DNA of 64,000 bases from Meridianimarinicoccus sp044221805 (GTDB lineage Bacteria > Pseudomonadota > Alphaproteobacteria > Rhodobacterales > Rhodobacteraceae): NCBI GenBank assembly GCA_044221805.1, contig JBGAOK010000005.1:1-64000 (forward strand), written 5' to 3'. Of this stretch, positions 25,325 to 35,113 are shown one piece after another (the stretch's first letter is position 1; every line of letters begins with the position of its first letter). Position numbers and translations under genes: made by a program. The notes under the pieces are model-generated. The model was not told the DNA's origin and did no database searches. It saw only the letters and a list, made by a program, of their open reading frames with translations.

Positions 25325-28240
25325 TCACCCGCGGTCGGGGTCGATCACCTTGTCGGCCGGACAGCACAGCGTCCAGACCAGCCCGTCCGGGTCGAACCGG
25401 GCTTCGACCTGACCGCTGACGCTGAGTTCCACCATGGTCCCGGTCATGCGCGAGCCGAAGCCCTGGCGCGGGGGATGCGTCACCGGCGGCCCGCCGGATT
25501 CCACCCAGGACAGGACGAAATCCGGCTCGTCGCTGTCGCCGGACAGCTTCCAGTCGATGCTGACCGTCCCCGTCGCGTTCGACAGGGCGCCGTATTTCAC
25601 CGCATTCGTGGCCAGTTCGTAGATCGCCAGTCCGATCGCCTGAGCCGCCGACGGGGTGATGCCGATGGGCGGCCCCGCGACCCGGATGCGCCGGTCCACC
25701 AGATCCGCGAAGTGGCCCAACTGGCCGCGCACCAGCGCGTCAAGCGGCACACCCTTCCAGCCGCTGGAAACGAGCACGTCCTGATTGGCCGACAGCGCCT
25801 GAAGCCGGGCCGAGAACCGTGCCTGGAAATCCTCGGGACTGTGCATCGCGGTCTGGCGCGCAATCGCCTGCACCACGGCCAGAATGTTCTTCGACCGGTG
25901 GTTGACCTCGTACATCAGCAGACGCTCGCGTTCCTCGACGCGCTTGCGGAAGCTGATGTCGCGGGCGATCTTCGCGGCGCCGATCACCCGGCCGGCCGCG
26001 TCGATGATCGGCGAGATCGTGGCCGAGACCTCGATGGCCTTTCCGTCCTTGCGGATCGCGGCGGTCTCGAAGTCCGGTACCCGGTCGCCGGCGGCCACCC
26101 GGGAAATGATGCGCCTTTCCTCGTCTTGCCGGTCCGCGGGGACGATGCTGAGGATCGACTGGCCGACCATTTCGGCCGCGGTGTAGCCGAACATGCGCTC
26201 GGCGGCGGAGTTCCAGCTTGTCACCGTCCCATCGAGTGTCTTGCCGATGATCGCCTCGCTGGACGAAGCGACCAGGGCGGCGAGGCGGGCTGTCACCGCC
26301 TCGGCCTCCTTGCGATGGCTGATGTCCTGCACCACCCCGGCCAGCATCGCCTGCCCGTTTTCGCGGCGCAGCTCGGCCTGGGAATGCAGCCAGTGGACGC
26401 TTCCGTCCGGCCAGACGCAGCGCAGGTCCAGATCGAACGGTTCGCCCGTTGCCAGCGTGTGCTGCAGCGCTGCCTCGACCATGGCGCGGTCGTCAGGATG
26501 GACCACTTCCAGCGCGAGGGCCTGGGTCATCGTCGTGCCCGGCGGCAGGCCATGGCGCCGCAGCGCCGCGTCCGAGGCAAAGAACTCGCCGGTGGCCGGG
26601 ATGCTCTCCCAGGTCCCGGCGCGGCCCGCTTCGAGCGCCAGGGCAAGGCGCCTGTCGCTGGCCTGCAGCGCGGCCAGGGTCTGGCCCAGCCGCTGCTCGC
26701 TGGCCTGCAAGGCATCCAGGCTGCGCTTCTCGACGTCGATGTCCGCGATGACGGTGGTGGCACCGACGACCTCGCCGGCCGCGTTCCGCAGGGGGATTGC
26801 TGCAACCCGCGTCCATCGCGGCGGGCCGTCGCTGCCGTGGAACAGGAAGTCCTGCCCCGGCCAGACCCGTTCACCGCGCAGCGCCCGCGCCGCCGAGAAG
26901 TCCTGCGGCTGGATGCGGCTTCCGTCGGGGTGGTATCCCTCCCACCGGCCCTGACTGGACGGCTCCCTGGAGGGGACCCGATCCTGCACGTACTCGGCAA
27001 AGACCGCATTGGCGAGCAGCGGGCGCCCGTCCGTGTCGATCATGGACACGCCGATGGGAAGCGCTTCGAGAATGGCCGTCAGGGTCCGCTCGCTTCTGGC
27101 CAGGCTTGCGGTGCGCTCGGCGATGCGCGCCTCGAGGCTTTCGTTGGCCGAGCGAAGCAGATGCCGCGCGCGCCGGTTCTCGGCCGCGTTCGCCCCGACG
27201 ATCAACGCCGAGACTGCCGCGAGAGCGAAGAACATCTGAAGCGCAATGACGCCACGGTCAGGTTCGGCCGAGACGCCGGCGGGCAATCCGGTCTTGGCGG
27301 ACATGAGCGCGGCGGCCAGGAGCGCCATGGCCGCAAGCCCGGCGGCTGCCCCGCGCAGCTGGAACCGCGCCGCAATCCACAACAGCGGCGGGAGCGCCAG
27401 ATAGATCGTCGACTGGGGGCCGAGGAAGGACAGGACCGTCGCACTCAGCAGGATCCCGGCCAGGGCCAATGCTTCGAGCAGGCGCACCGCCGCGATCGAG
27501 TCGCGCTCGCGGAAGAGAAGGATCGAGACGATGGCCAGCGGCGCCGACACGAGAAGTCCGGTCGCGTCGCCAAGCCAGACCAGCATCCAGGCGGTCTGGA
27601 AGGCATGCTTGCCGATCAGCGCGTCGGTGCCCGCGATGACGGTGGCGCCGACCATGGGGGCGATGGCCACGCAAAGCACCAGGAACGCCGCCACGTCCTC
27701 GAGCGAGTCGAGCCAGAACGTCCCGCGCCGCGCCCGCTGCAACAGCCAGGCGCCGGTCATGGCCTCAAGGGCATTGGCCGTAAAGTAAACCAGCGCAAGG
27801 GCGAGATGGTTGCGGAACCAGATGGCATTGCAGGTGAGTTCGGCCAGGCCGGCCACGAGGATCCACCAGGGCCAGGTGGCCCGCGGGCTCATGATCAGCG
27901 TGGCCATGAAGATGCCCGCCGGCGGCCAAAACGTGATCGCGATGCCGGGAATGATCGCGAGGCCCTGACTCAGCCCGCCGAAGACCACATACGCGACGAA
28001 GAAGACCGACAGGTGGGTCCACAGCGGGCGTTCCGCGACCGTGCCGCTGCCGTCGGCCCCGCGTGCATTTCCGACGGGGATGCCGCCGAACCTCTGGTGC
28101 ATTCTTCCTGTTTCCGTGCGCCGACGGGCTGCGAGGCGTGCCGGGAGACGCCATCCTGCGAATACAACCTGCAAATATCTTGGCCAGAATTGCGCCATTT
28201 TGACAGGCAAGGCAACACACGGCCTCACTGCAGGCATCAT
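25325..28240 (-). CDS. MASE1-PAS-PAS-PAS HWE histidine kinase
   Basis: 971 residues. Order: short N-terminus, MASE1 membrane sensor with about eight membrane segments (about 75-360), a coiled-coil linker, three PAS/PAC regions (about 390-510, 530-650, 655-770), then an HWE-type kinase: phospho-acceptor His781 in MYEVNHRSKNILAVV and an ATPase N-box in YELATNAVKYGAL. HWE kinases often phosphorylate free-standing receivers. The start at 28240 (or ATG three bases later) has GGAGG at the right distance; a later ATG at 28102 has a closer, weaker site. Divergent from the receiver gene, its likely partner. Confidence 0.9.
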   Translation of the reverse strand: MMPAVRPCVALPVKMAQFWPRYLQVVFAGWRLPARLAARRRTETGRMHQRFGGIPVGNARGADGSGTVAERPLWTHLSVFFVAYVVFGGLSQGLAIIPGIAITFWPPAGIFMATLIMSPRATWPWWILVAGLAELTCNAIWFRNHLALALVYFTANALEAMTGAWLLQRARRGTFWLDSLEDVAAFLVLCVAIAPMVGATVIAGTDALIGKHAFQTAWMLVWLGDATGLLVSAPLAIVSILLFRERDSIAAVRLLEALALAGILLSATVLSFLGPQSTIYLALPPLLWIAARFQLRGAAAGLAAMALLAAALMSAKTGLPAGVSAEPDRGVIALQMFFALAAVSALIVGANAAENRRARHLLRSANESLEARIAERTASLARSERTLTAILEALPIGVSMIDTDGRPLLANAVFAEYVQDRVPSREPSSQGRWEGYHPDGSRIQPQDFSAARALRGERVWPGQDFLFHGSDGPPRWTRVAAIPLRNAAGEVVGATTVIADIDVEKRSLDALQASEQRLGQTLAALQASDRRLALALEAGRAGTWESIPATGEFFASDAALRRHGLPPGTTMTQALALEVVHPDDRAMVEAALQHTLATGEPFDLDLRCVWPDGSVHWLHSQAELRRENGQAMLAGVVQDISHRKEAEAVTARLAALVASSSEAIIGKTLDGTVTSWNSAAERMFGYTAAEMVGQSILSIVPADRQDEERRIISRVAAGDRVPDFETAAIRKDGKAIEVSATISPIIDAAGRVIGAAKIARDISFRKRVEERERLLMYEVNHRSKNILAVVQAIARQTAMHSPEDFQARFSARLQALSANQDVLVSSGWKGVPLDALVRGQLGHFADLVDRRIRVAGPPIGITPSAAQAIGLAIYELATNAVKYGALSNATGTVSIDWKLSGDSDEPDFVLSWVESGGPPVTHPPRQGFGSRMTGTMVELSVSGQVEARFDPDGLVWTLCCPADKVIDPDRG

Positions 28241-28388
28241 TGCGCCTCCAAGTCACTCCGGCAGGCGGCTGTCCGCGCGGGCTTGAACTTGCGCTCATTC
28301 GGCGGAACTGATGTGGAAGGACCGGGTTTCGGTGGCGGGACCCGTTTTTCCGATCGGGTGGGGAATGGGCGGAAGCGAAGGTGCCGGC

Positions 28389-28760
28389 ATGGTCAACATC
28401 TTGACGGGACGCCGCATTCTCATCGTCGAAGACGAAATGCTGCTCGCCATGGACCTGCAACTGCTTCTGGAAGATCAGGGCTGCGAGATCGCCGGGCCGG
28501 TTCCCAGCGTGAAGCGCGCTCTCGAAGTGATCGCGCACCAGTCGCTGTCTGCGGCAACGCTCGACATGAACTTGAACGGCGAATCGTCCGCCGAGATCGC
28601 CGCTGTCCTCTGGACGAGGAAGATTCCCTTCATCGTTGTGAGCGGCTGTAGCGACAAGCACGCCTTGGACCCGCGGTTTCGCGATGCGCCGCTGGTGCAA
28701 AAGCCGTTCATTGCACAGGACCTGCTCACGAAGCTCGTTCGCGTGCTGGAAGCGGCGTGA
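28389..28760 (+). CDS. single-domain response regulator
   Basis: 123 residues, receiver domain only. Acid pocket at Glu14/Asp15 (LIVEDEMLLA), phospho-acceptor Asp59 in ATLDMNLNGE, and the conserved Lys in VQKPF. There is no output domain, so it may relay phosphate or act by protein contact. ATG 28389 is chosen because it places the receiver strand at the start; an in-frame ATG at 28311 would add 26 residues. The 148-base gap to the kinase should hold both promoters, but no clear elements are seen. Confidence 0.88.
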   Translation: MVNILTGRRILIVEDEMLLAMDLQLLLEDQGCEIAGPVPSVKRALEVIAHQSLSAATLDMNLNGESSAEIAAVLWTRKIPFIVVSGCSDKHALDPRFRDAPLVQKPFIAQDLLTKLVRVLEAA

Positions 28761-28893
28761 TCGGTGTCAGGTCGCTGGCAGGCGCAATTCGGGCCAGGAC
28801 CGCGCTGCGGCGGACCGCGCCGCGCCCGCCCGACAGGGCGGACGGCACCCGCTTGCGCTGGCAATGGCGGGCGGACCGCGCCGCGCCGCACGG

Positions 28894-30640
28894 ATGCGGC
28901 GGTCGATCGAGATCGTGCTGAAGGACAGCGAGCACAGGGATACCGGCGTACCGGAGGCGGTCTTCGATCTGGCGCGGACGAACCACGACCTCTATGCGGC
29001 GGCGCTGGCCCTTGCCGGCGCGGACACGGCGGTGGGGTCCGGCAACCGGCTGATCGGCGCCGCAGGTCGCTGGACCGCTGACCTGCCGCCCGGCCAGAGG
29101 GTGACGGTGCTGGTCGGGGCGATCGTCGCCTGCGTCCTGGTGAAGGGGGTGACCGCGCTCGCCAGCCGGCCGGATCGCCTGTGCCTATGCCGGCGCGGGC
29201 TTCGGCGACGACATCCGGGTCCCGACCTTCCCGGCGATTCCGACCGCCGATCAGGGCTTTCTCGATGCCCAGCCGCCGGGGGGCCCGCTGAACACGCTCG
29301 CCACGGAAACCTGGCGGCTGTCGCAGGGGTTCCACGCGCTGTCGTGGCTGATCCTGAACTCCTGCGCGGTGGTGATCTTCCTTGGTCTGATGCTGGTGCT
29401 GTCCTGGCAGATGACGCTGGCGGTGGGGGCAGGGGACGCCGCGATCCTGCTGGTGGTGCATCTGGTCATCGCCCCGGCGAAGGCGGCGGGGACGGGCGCG
29501 GTGCGCGCCAACGGGGATCTCGCAAGCCGGATCAGCCAAGGCCTGGCCGGGCTGCGGACGATCCGGCTGTTCTCGCACGAGGCGGACGAACTCACCCGGT
29601 TCTCATGCGCCTCGACCGGGGTGCGCCCTGCCGTCCTGCGGATGGATGTCCTGATCGCCCTGCCGGCGACGCTGATGGAGGGGCTGTTCCCGCTGCTGCT
29701 CGGCGCGCCGCTGATCTGGCAGGGGACCGCCGGATTGCCGTCGCTGCTGGTGTTGCTGGCCCTTCTGGTCCGGCTCCAGCCCCATGCGGCGGCGCTGACG
29801 CATGCCCGGGTCGCGCTGATGACCCTGGAAGGGGCGCTGGAGAATGAGGTGGCCCCGCGCCGGGCCACCGATCTGGCCCCGCTTCCATCCGGCCCGCTTC
29901 CCGCGGTCGCGCCGGAACAGGGGATCGGGCTTGCCGGTGTCGGGTTCCGCCATCACGGCGCCCGGGCCGGCGCGCTGGTCGAGGCCACCGCCATGATCCC
30001 CGCCCGTCGGACCACGGCGATCGTTGGACCTTCGGGGGCGGGGAAATCGACCCTTCTCACTCTCGTATGCCGGCTTGCGGATCCCACGGCCGGGGTGGTG
30101 CTGGTCGACGGCCAGGGTCTGCGCCGCTTCGATCTGGCCTCGTGGCGGCATCGGATCGGCGTGGTGCCGCGGGACGTGTTCCTGTTCAACACCACGATCC
30201 GCGCCAACATCGCCTATGCCCGGCCGGACGCGACCCAGGCCGAGATCGTCGCCGCGGCGAAGGCGGCCATTGCCCACGACTTCATCGCCGCCCTCCCGGC
30301 GGGCATTGATCCCGTGGTCGGGGATCGCGGCACCTGCTTCTCGGGCGGTCAGCGCCAGCGTCTGGCGCTGGCCCGCGGCAAGCTCGCACCAAGGCGCTGG
30401 ACGGGGAGGCCGAGCGCTTTGTCCCGGATGCCCAGGACCAGCAGGCGCGGCGTCGCACCGCGATCGCGGTGGCGCACCGGCTGTCGAGCGTCGGGCGGGC
30501 CGATCAAGTCATCGTGCTGGACCATGGTGGCCGAGGCGCTGGTGGCGCGGGACGAACGCGCGGATCCGACCGAGCCGGGCGCTTTGGCCGGCGCCGTCCG
30601 GGCCCGGGCCGCGGCGGTGACGGCGGCGGTCTCGGTCATC
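28894..30640 (+). pseudogene. ABC transporter (fused permease-ATPase), degraded
   Basis: MsbA-like exporter remnants in several frames. Permease pieces: VTVLVGAIVACVLVKGVTAL near 29100 in one frame, then YAGAGFGDDIRV and NTLATETWRLSQGFHALSWL from about 29190 in another. The ATPase has an intact Walker A GPSGAGKST (about 30020-30050) and signature SGGQRQRLALARG (about 30340-30380). The stretch that should carry Walker B is deleted and the frame shifts, so LDGEAERF and IAVAHRLSSVGRADQVIVLD follow in the third frame. The first 60 codons from ATG 28894 are not recognised. Confidence 0.75.
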
Positions 30641-30679
30641 CGCTGCAGCCGCGAGCGGACCAGGGGCCTGACCCGCTGA

Positions 30680-31578
30680 CTGGCGAGCCTCGCCGCCTGC
30701 GACCCTGCCCCGGACGAGATCATGGTGGTGGACAGCAGTTCCTGAAGTCCCGAGGGGCGGGCGCTGGAGGCGGCGACGCCCGGCGCCGTCCTGGTTCTGG
30801 AACCGCGCCCGCAATGCCGGCATCGCCGCGGCGCGGGGCGAGAATCCCTCGTCTTCACCGACGACGATGTCGTGGTCCCGCCAGATTGGCTGGTACCGAT
30901 CCGTGCGGCCTTCGCCGATCCGGCCGTGGGCTGGGTGACCGGGCAGGTTCTGCCGGCCCGGCTCGACAGCCCCGCCGCCTTCAGTTTCGAGGTGGATTGC
31001 GGCGGCCTTGCCGGCGGCCGGCTGTCGCGGCGGATCGATGCCTGTCTGCTGGCCCGGCCGGTCGGCGAGACGCCGCCGGTCTGCCAGGTCGGCGCCGGGG
31101 CAAACATGGCGTGCCGCCGCGCCGTTTTCCGGGCTGTCGGCGGCTTCGACCCGCGGCTGGGCGCCGGTGCCGCGCACAGCCGCGAGGACAGCGAGTTCCA
31201 CAACCGGGCGCTCGCCGCGGGCTGGGTCTGCCGTTACGAGCCTCTGGCGGTGGTGTTCCACCACCATCGCGACAGTCTCGCCGCGCTTCGCCGCGAGATG
31301 CGCGGCCATGTGGTGGCGCTGTTCGTCCAGTTCGGGCAGACCCGCCGTCCCGGCAACCTGGTGCGCGCGCTGGTCGGGCTGCCCTGCACTTCGCCACGCT
31401 GGGGCTGCGCCTTCTGGTGGCGCCGGTCGGTCTGCGCCGGCAGGTCTATGCCTGGGAGGTCGCGGGATTTCTCGAAGGCCCCCTCGCCTGGCTGCGCCGC
31501 TGCCGACGACCCGAGTTCGATCCCGAGTCCGAGGTGACGCCGTGCCCGTCCGTCCTGAAGCACCCGCAGAAGACCTGA
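30680..31578 (+). pseudogene. family 2 glycosyltransferase, frameshifted
   Basis: Starts without its first strand: LASLAACDPAPDEIMVVDSSS then a stop near 30745. After a frame change comes ARNAGIAAARGE, a further shift, and VFTDDDVVVPPDWL with the metal-binding acidic motif, ending with GAGANMACRRAVFRAVGGFD and AHSREDSEF in the acceptor half. Near 31385 the frame changes once more (LHFATLGLRLLVAPVG). At least three frameshifts make it non-functional. It lies between the broken ABC transporter and a broken methyltransferase. Confidence 0.78.
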
Positions 31579-32327
31579 TCGCCCGGAGGCCGCTCGGCGT
31601 CGTCCTGGCGGACCATCCGTTCCCCGGCGCGCTGACCGCCGGGCACCATTTCCGCGACAGGATGCGGGCGATCCACCACATCGCCCCCGATCGGGCGAGG
31701 TGCGACCTGCTGGAGGTTACCGGCGGGCGGAGCGGGCTGTCGAAGATGCTCTACCCCGAGGCCGGGGTGGTGAACCTGGACTTCGACCCGGCCGTCGCGT
31801 TAGCGCCGGCCAACCGCCAGCCCGGCGTCAGCTAAGTGGTGGGCGACGCCACCCGGATGCCCTTTGCCGTTGCCAGCTTCGACGTGGTGACGCTGTTCGA
31901 CCTGCTCGAGCATGTCGAGGACGATGCGGCCGTCGCGCGCGAGACCATGCGCGTGCTGCGCCCGGGCGGCGTCGCGCTGGTGACCACCCCGGACGCGACG
32001 CGCTGGCGCTATCCCCTTTTCCGGGTGTTCCGTCCGGTCGCCCCGACCGAAGCCGAGCTGTTCGCGGAATGGGGCCATGTCCGGTGCGGCCATGACCAGC
32101 CCCGGCTGGACCAGATCTTCGGCGCTGCGCCGGTCGCAGTCGGCGGCTTCATCAACGGCTGGCTCGCGCTCAGCCACGAAATCGCTTTCACCCGCCTGCC
32201 GAAGCCCGTGCGGCTGGGTCTGCACGCGCTGGCCGCGCCGGTTTCGCTGCTGGGCTGGATTCGCCAGAAGCCCGGCGATCCGGGAACCGAGATCGCCGCG
32301 GCATGGCGGAAGGGAGAGGCGGCATGA
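31542..32327 (+). pseudogene. SAM-dependent methyltransferase split by one in-frame stop
   Basis: From a GTG at 31542 the frame runs to TAA at 31833-31835 and continues in the same frame to 32327, about 260 codons in all. LLEVTGGRSGLSKMLYPEAG is the SAM motif I region, VVGDATRMPFAVASFDVVTL motif II and LRPGGVALVTTPD motif III, as in class I methyltransferases. The stop sits just before VVGDAT, where a Tyr codon (TAC/TAT) could have become TAA. All other sequence looks intact. It overlaps the following galE remnant start. Confidence 0.75.
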
Positions 32328-32760
32328 CGGGAACGGTTCTGGTGACCGGCGGGGCGGGCTATATCGGCGCGCACGCCTGCAAGGCGCTGGCCGAGACGGG
32401 CTATCTGCCGGTGACCTATGACAACCTGTCGATCGGCGGCCGCTGGTCGGTGCGCAGGGACCCGCTGGAGATCGGCGACATCCGCGACGGGGTGCAGCTG
32501 GGCACGGTCCTGCGCCGGCACCGGCTGGTGGGGGTGCTGCATTTCGCGGCGCTGGCGCTGGTGGGCGAGACGCTCGCCGATCGCGGGCTCTACTCCCGGG
32601 TGAACATGGGCGGCGCCCAAGCGGTGATGGATGCGACGCTGGCTGCCGGGCCGGGGCGGCGGCCTTCGTGTTCCGGACCAACTGCGCGGTCTACGGCACG
32701 CCGGCGCGGCTGCCGATCACCGTGGCGACGCCGAAGGCGTCGATCAAACCCTCCGGCGCC
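32324..32760 (+). pseudogene. galE: UDP-glucose 4-epimerase, 5' fragment
   Basis: Begins MTGTVLVTGGAGYIGAHACK with the Rossmann GxxGxxG and keeps VLHFAALALVGE, both typical of GalE. At about 32650 a frame change occurs, the homologous FRTNCAVYGTPARLPIT follows in another frame, and the match ends near 32745 around TPKASIKPSG. Less than half the usual 330-residue enzyme remains and the catalytic Tyr-x3-Lys is lost. Final member of the decayed glycan cluster. Confidence 0.78.
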
Positions 32761-33250
32761 TTGAAGCGATGGTCGGCGGTCCGAGGAGACGGCGTTCTGG
32801 CCCCACCCCCTGACCGGAAGAAGACCGTAACCCGTTGACCGGACGCGCTTCGCGGCGCCAGGCACGAGGCGCGGCCGGATCCGGATCGGCCTGCGGCATA
32901 AATCCAGCGACACTCAACCCAAGGATGCATCGTGTCGGATTCGCCCGGAAGCACGGCACGGCGAAACCTGCGCGGCGATGCGGGCCGGGCCGCCGTGGTC
33001 ATCGCGCGCCGCGCCAATCCGGTCGCCCCGACAGGGCGCTCTCGCCGACGCCGGATGACTGACACCTGCCGCCGGGGACAGAGCGGGGGCCGGAGAGGGG
33101 GCCGGCCCACGGCCCCGGCACGGCCAAGGACGGCCCCGGGCGGAACCGGATCACGCTCCTGACGTTGAGCCGCCGATCGTGACGCGAACTTCGCGCCATC
33201 ATCGATCTCAGTGCAGTCCGCGCACCGTGGCGCGGAAATGGAGCCCGGAC
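32761..33250. other. non-coding stretch with one GC hairpin
   Basis: About 490 bases without a supported gene. GGGGCCG (33098-33104) can pair with CGGCCCC (33110-33116) over a five-base loop, but no U-run follows. A GTG-started frame at 32932 (76 codons, Arg-rich) has no recognisable domain. Confidence 0.45.
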
Positions 33251-33325
33251 ATGAACAACATCATCTATCTGGTCGGCCTGGTTGTGGTCGTCCTGGCCAT
33301 CCTGTCCTTCCTTGGCCTGAGCTGA
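33251..33325 (+). CDS. 24-residue single-span membrane miniprotein
   Basis: MNNIIYLVGLVVVVLAILSF begins the protein, which ends LGLS before TGA. It is almost wholly one membrane helix. GGAG lies seven bases before the ATG. The composition, ribosome site and position ten bases before the next gene support a real small gene; I recall similar short proteins beside PhnA-like proteins in Rhodobacterales, but cannot verify this here. Role unknown. Confidence 0.65.
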   Translation: MNNIIYLVGLVVVVLAILSFLGLS

Positions 33326-33335
33326 GGAGAAGGGC

Positions 33336-34379
33336 ATGGATCATGTGGAAAGCCTGGCCCCGGCCGATCGTGCGCAGCCTGGTTCCTCTCTTGACTGGCC
33401 CGCGATTCTGGGCGGCACGGTCGTGGCCGCCGGCACCGCAGCGGTCTTCACCGCCTTCGGCTCGGCGCTGGGACTGGCGAGCGTTTCCGCCGAACCGGGC
33501 GAGGGTTCGTTCAGCCTCTGGCTCGTGGTGACGGCGATCTGGACCGTGCTGTCCCTGATCGCCAGCTATCTGGCGGGCGGCTACGTGGCGGGTCGCATGC
33601 GCCGGCGCGTCGATGACGCTTCGGCGGACGAGGTCGCGACCCGGGATGGGCTCAACGGACTGGTGGTCTGGGGCCTTGGCATGCTGGTCGGCCTGTGGAT
33701 GGCCGCAAGTGTCATTTCCGGCGCCAGTTCGGTCGTGGGCACGGCGGCGACAGCCATCGGGTCGGCGGCTGGCGGTGTAGCGCAGGGCGCCGGCTCGGCG
33801 CTCGGGGGTGCGGCCCAGGGCGTGGCCCAGGCCGTTGGCGCATCCGTGCCGGACGACAGCGGCGACGGTCCTCTGTCCTACATCACCGATACACTGATGC
33901 GCCCGGCAATCCAAGGTGCCCAGCAGTCGGGAAGCGTCGCCTCGCCCGCCCGTCCCGCCGCAGACGCTGCCGAACTGGCACGGCAGAGTGGCGTCATCCT
34001 CGGCAATGTGGTGCGCACCGGAGAGGTCTCGGACGAGGACCGGGCATTCCTGACCGCCGCGGTGGCCCAGCGGACCGGTCTCAGCCAGGCGGACGTTGAG
34101 GCACGGGTGACACAGGCGGTCGATGCCGCCACATCCGTGCGGGCCGAGGCTGAACGGGTAGCGACCGAGGCCAGGGCATCGGCCGAACAGGCCGCGGCGG
34201 AAGCGCGTGACGGAGCGATCGCGGCGGCGGAGGCGGCCCGCAAGAGCGGCATCCTGACGGCATTCCTGCTGACGGCGGCGGCCCTGATCGCTAGCGCGGC
34301 AGCGGTGGTCGGCGCGGTCCTGGGTGGCCGCGACCGGGATGCGGGGCGCCTCTATGCCGGACTAGCCTACCGGCACTGA
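33336..34379 (+). CDS. PhnA-like membrane protein
   Basis: 347 residues. It has membrane segments at about 22-50 (WPAILGGTVVAAGTAAVFTA), 62-85, 108-135 and a last one at about 303-328 (LTAFLLTAAALIASAAAVVG). A Gly/Ala-rich region (about 125-170) and a long Ala/Glu-rich helix (about 265-300, EAERVATEARASAEQAAAEA) suggest a coiled coil. The name PhnA-like is a database habit for such Rhodobacterales proteins; no phosphonate link is visible. gaggagaa precedes the start. Confidence 0.7.
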   Translation: MDHVESLAPADRAQPGSSLDWPAILGGTVVAAGTAAVFTAFGSALGLASVSAEPGEGSFSLWLVVTAIWTVLSLIASYLAGGYVAGRMRRRVDDASADEVATRDGLNGLVVWGLGMLVGLWMAASVISGASSVVGTAATAIGSAAGGVAQGAGSALGGAAQGVAQAVGASVPDDSGDGPLSYITDTLMRPAIQGAQQSGSVASPARPAADAAELARQSGVILGNVVRTGEVSDEDRAFLTAAVAQRTGLSQADVEARVTQAVDAATSVRAEAERVATEARASAEQAAAEARDGAIAAAEAARKSGILTAFLLTAAALIASAAAVVGAVLGGRDRDAGRLYAGLAYRH

Positions 34380-34400
34380 CCGCCCGACGATTCCGGGCGG

Positions 34401-34424
34401 AGGGCGGCTCCCAAGCCGCCCTTC
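34401..34424 (+). terminator. intrinsic-type terminator after the PhnA-like gene
   Basis: AGGGCGGCT (34401-34409) and AGCCGCCCT (34414-34422) form a perfect nine-base stem with a CCCA loop, 21 bases after the stop. Only two T residues follow, so the U-run is short. Confidence 0.65.
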
Positions 34425-35113
34425 GTCGTGTCCCACCGGCCCGGACCCCCGTCGATCGTCGGTCGCGAGGCGCAGGCTCGGGTCCCGGGACGACATCTGG
34501 CCATGAGCGTGCAAAAACGGCTCGCCAGGTGCCGTTCGCCACGAGTGGAGTCACCGGGTCCGAGACCTTCGGTCCCGAGAAATCGCTTGCGGGCCATCGG
34601 GCTGCGCGGCCATGGCCCGGCGCCATCCGCATAAGCCTTCGACAAAATGCTGGAAATCCTGCCGAAACCAGATCGCGGGTGCGCGTTCGCGACGCTGACG
34701 GGCGGAGCGGGTGGATTTCAACTTGAACCTACTCCGTCCCGTAAGAAATTGATTACAATCCATGATGGGTCGGCGCCGCGGGCCTGTGACGGCCGGCTTT
34801 CGCAGACCTTTGGATCAGGATCGGCCGATCGTTCGAGGCGTCCTGAGGTCAAGACACCGTCCGTGCGAGATCGACGCCGATCACGGCACCGTCTCGCATG
34901 GGTTCCTTCTGCTCCAGCTTGTGTTTCCAGATCGCAGGCCTGGCACGTTGCAACGCCGCCTTGATGTCTGAGGTCTCCGGAGGACCCCAGGGCCGCTCCC
35001 CCAAGGAAGCCGTCTTCGCGCCGGGTATCACCTCAGACCAAGCCGGTATTGGACTCGATGCCCACCCCGGGGGCACCTTCGCTTGTGAAGCCGCGAGCAG
35101 GAACGGTACCCGG
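34425..35113. other. non-coding stretch upstream of catB
   Basis: About 690 bases. It contains a short locally AT-richer part (34640-34770) and, on the minus strand, a tiny IS110-like fragment. TTGAAC near 34721 could be part of a promoter but no matched -10 is clear. An open frame from 34898 runs into catB; its N-terminal 72 codons have no recognisable domain and are treated as upstream sequence. Confidence 0.45.
34849..34899 (-). mobile_element. possible IS110-type transposase N-terminal remnant
   Basis: On the minus strand an ATG at 34899 encodes MRDGAVIGVDLARTVS followed by TGA. GVDLA with the catalytic Asp context resembles the start of IS110-family DEDD transposases (xIGVDLAKNVF). Only 16 residues remain, so the call is weak. 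Confidence 0.3.

Noticed and set aside
25475..28651. 1058-codon open frame on the plus strand opposite the histidine kinase
   Set aside because: Composition of a GC shadow (Arg, Gly, Gln, His), no motif, overlaps both the kinase and the receiver start.
34898..35113. 72-residue N-terminal extension of catB
   Set aside because: Muconate cycloisomerases begin near the chosen ATG and the extension lacks family similarity.
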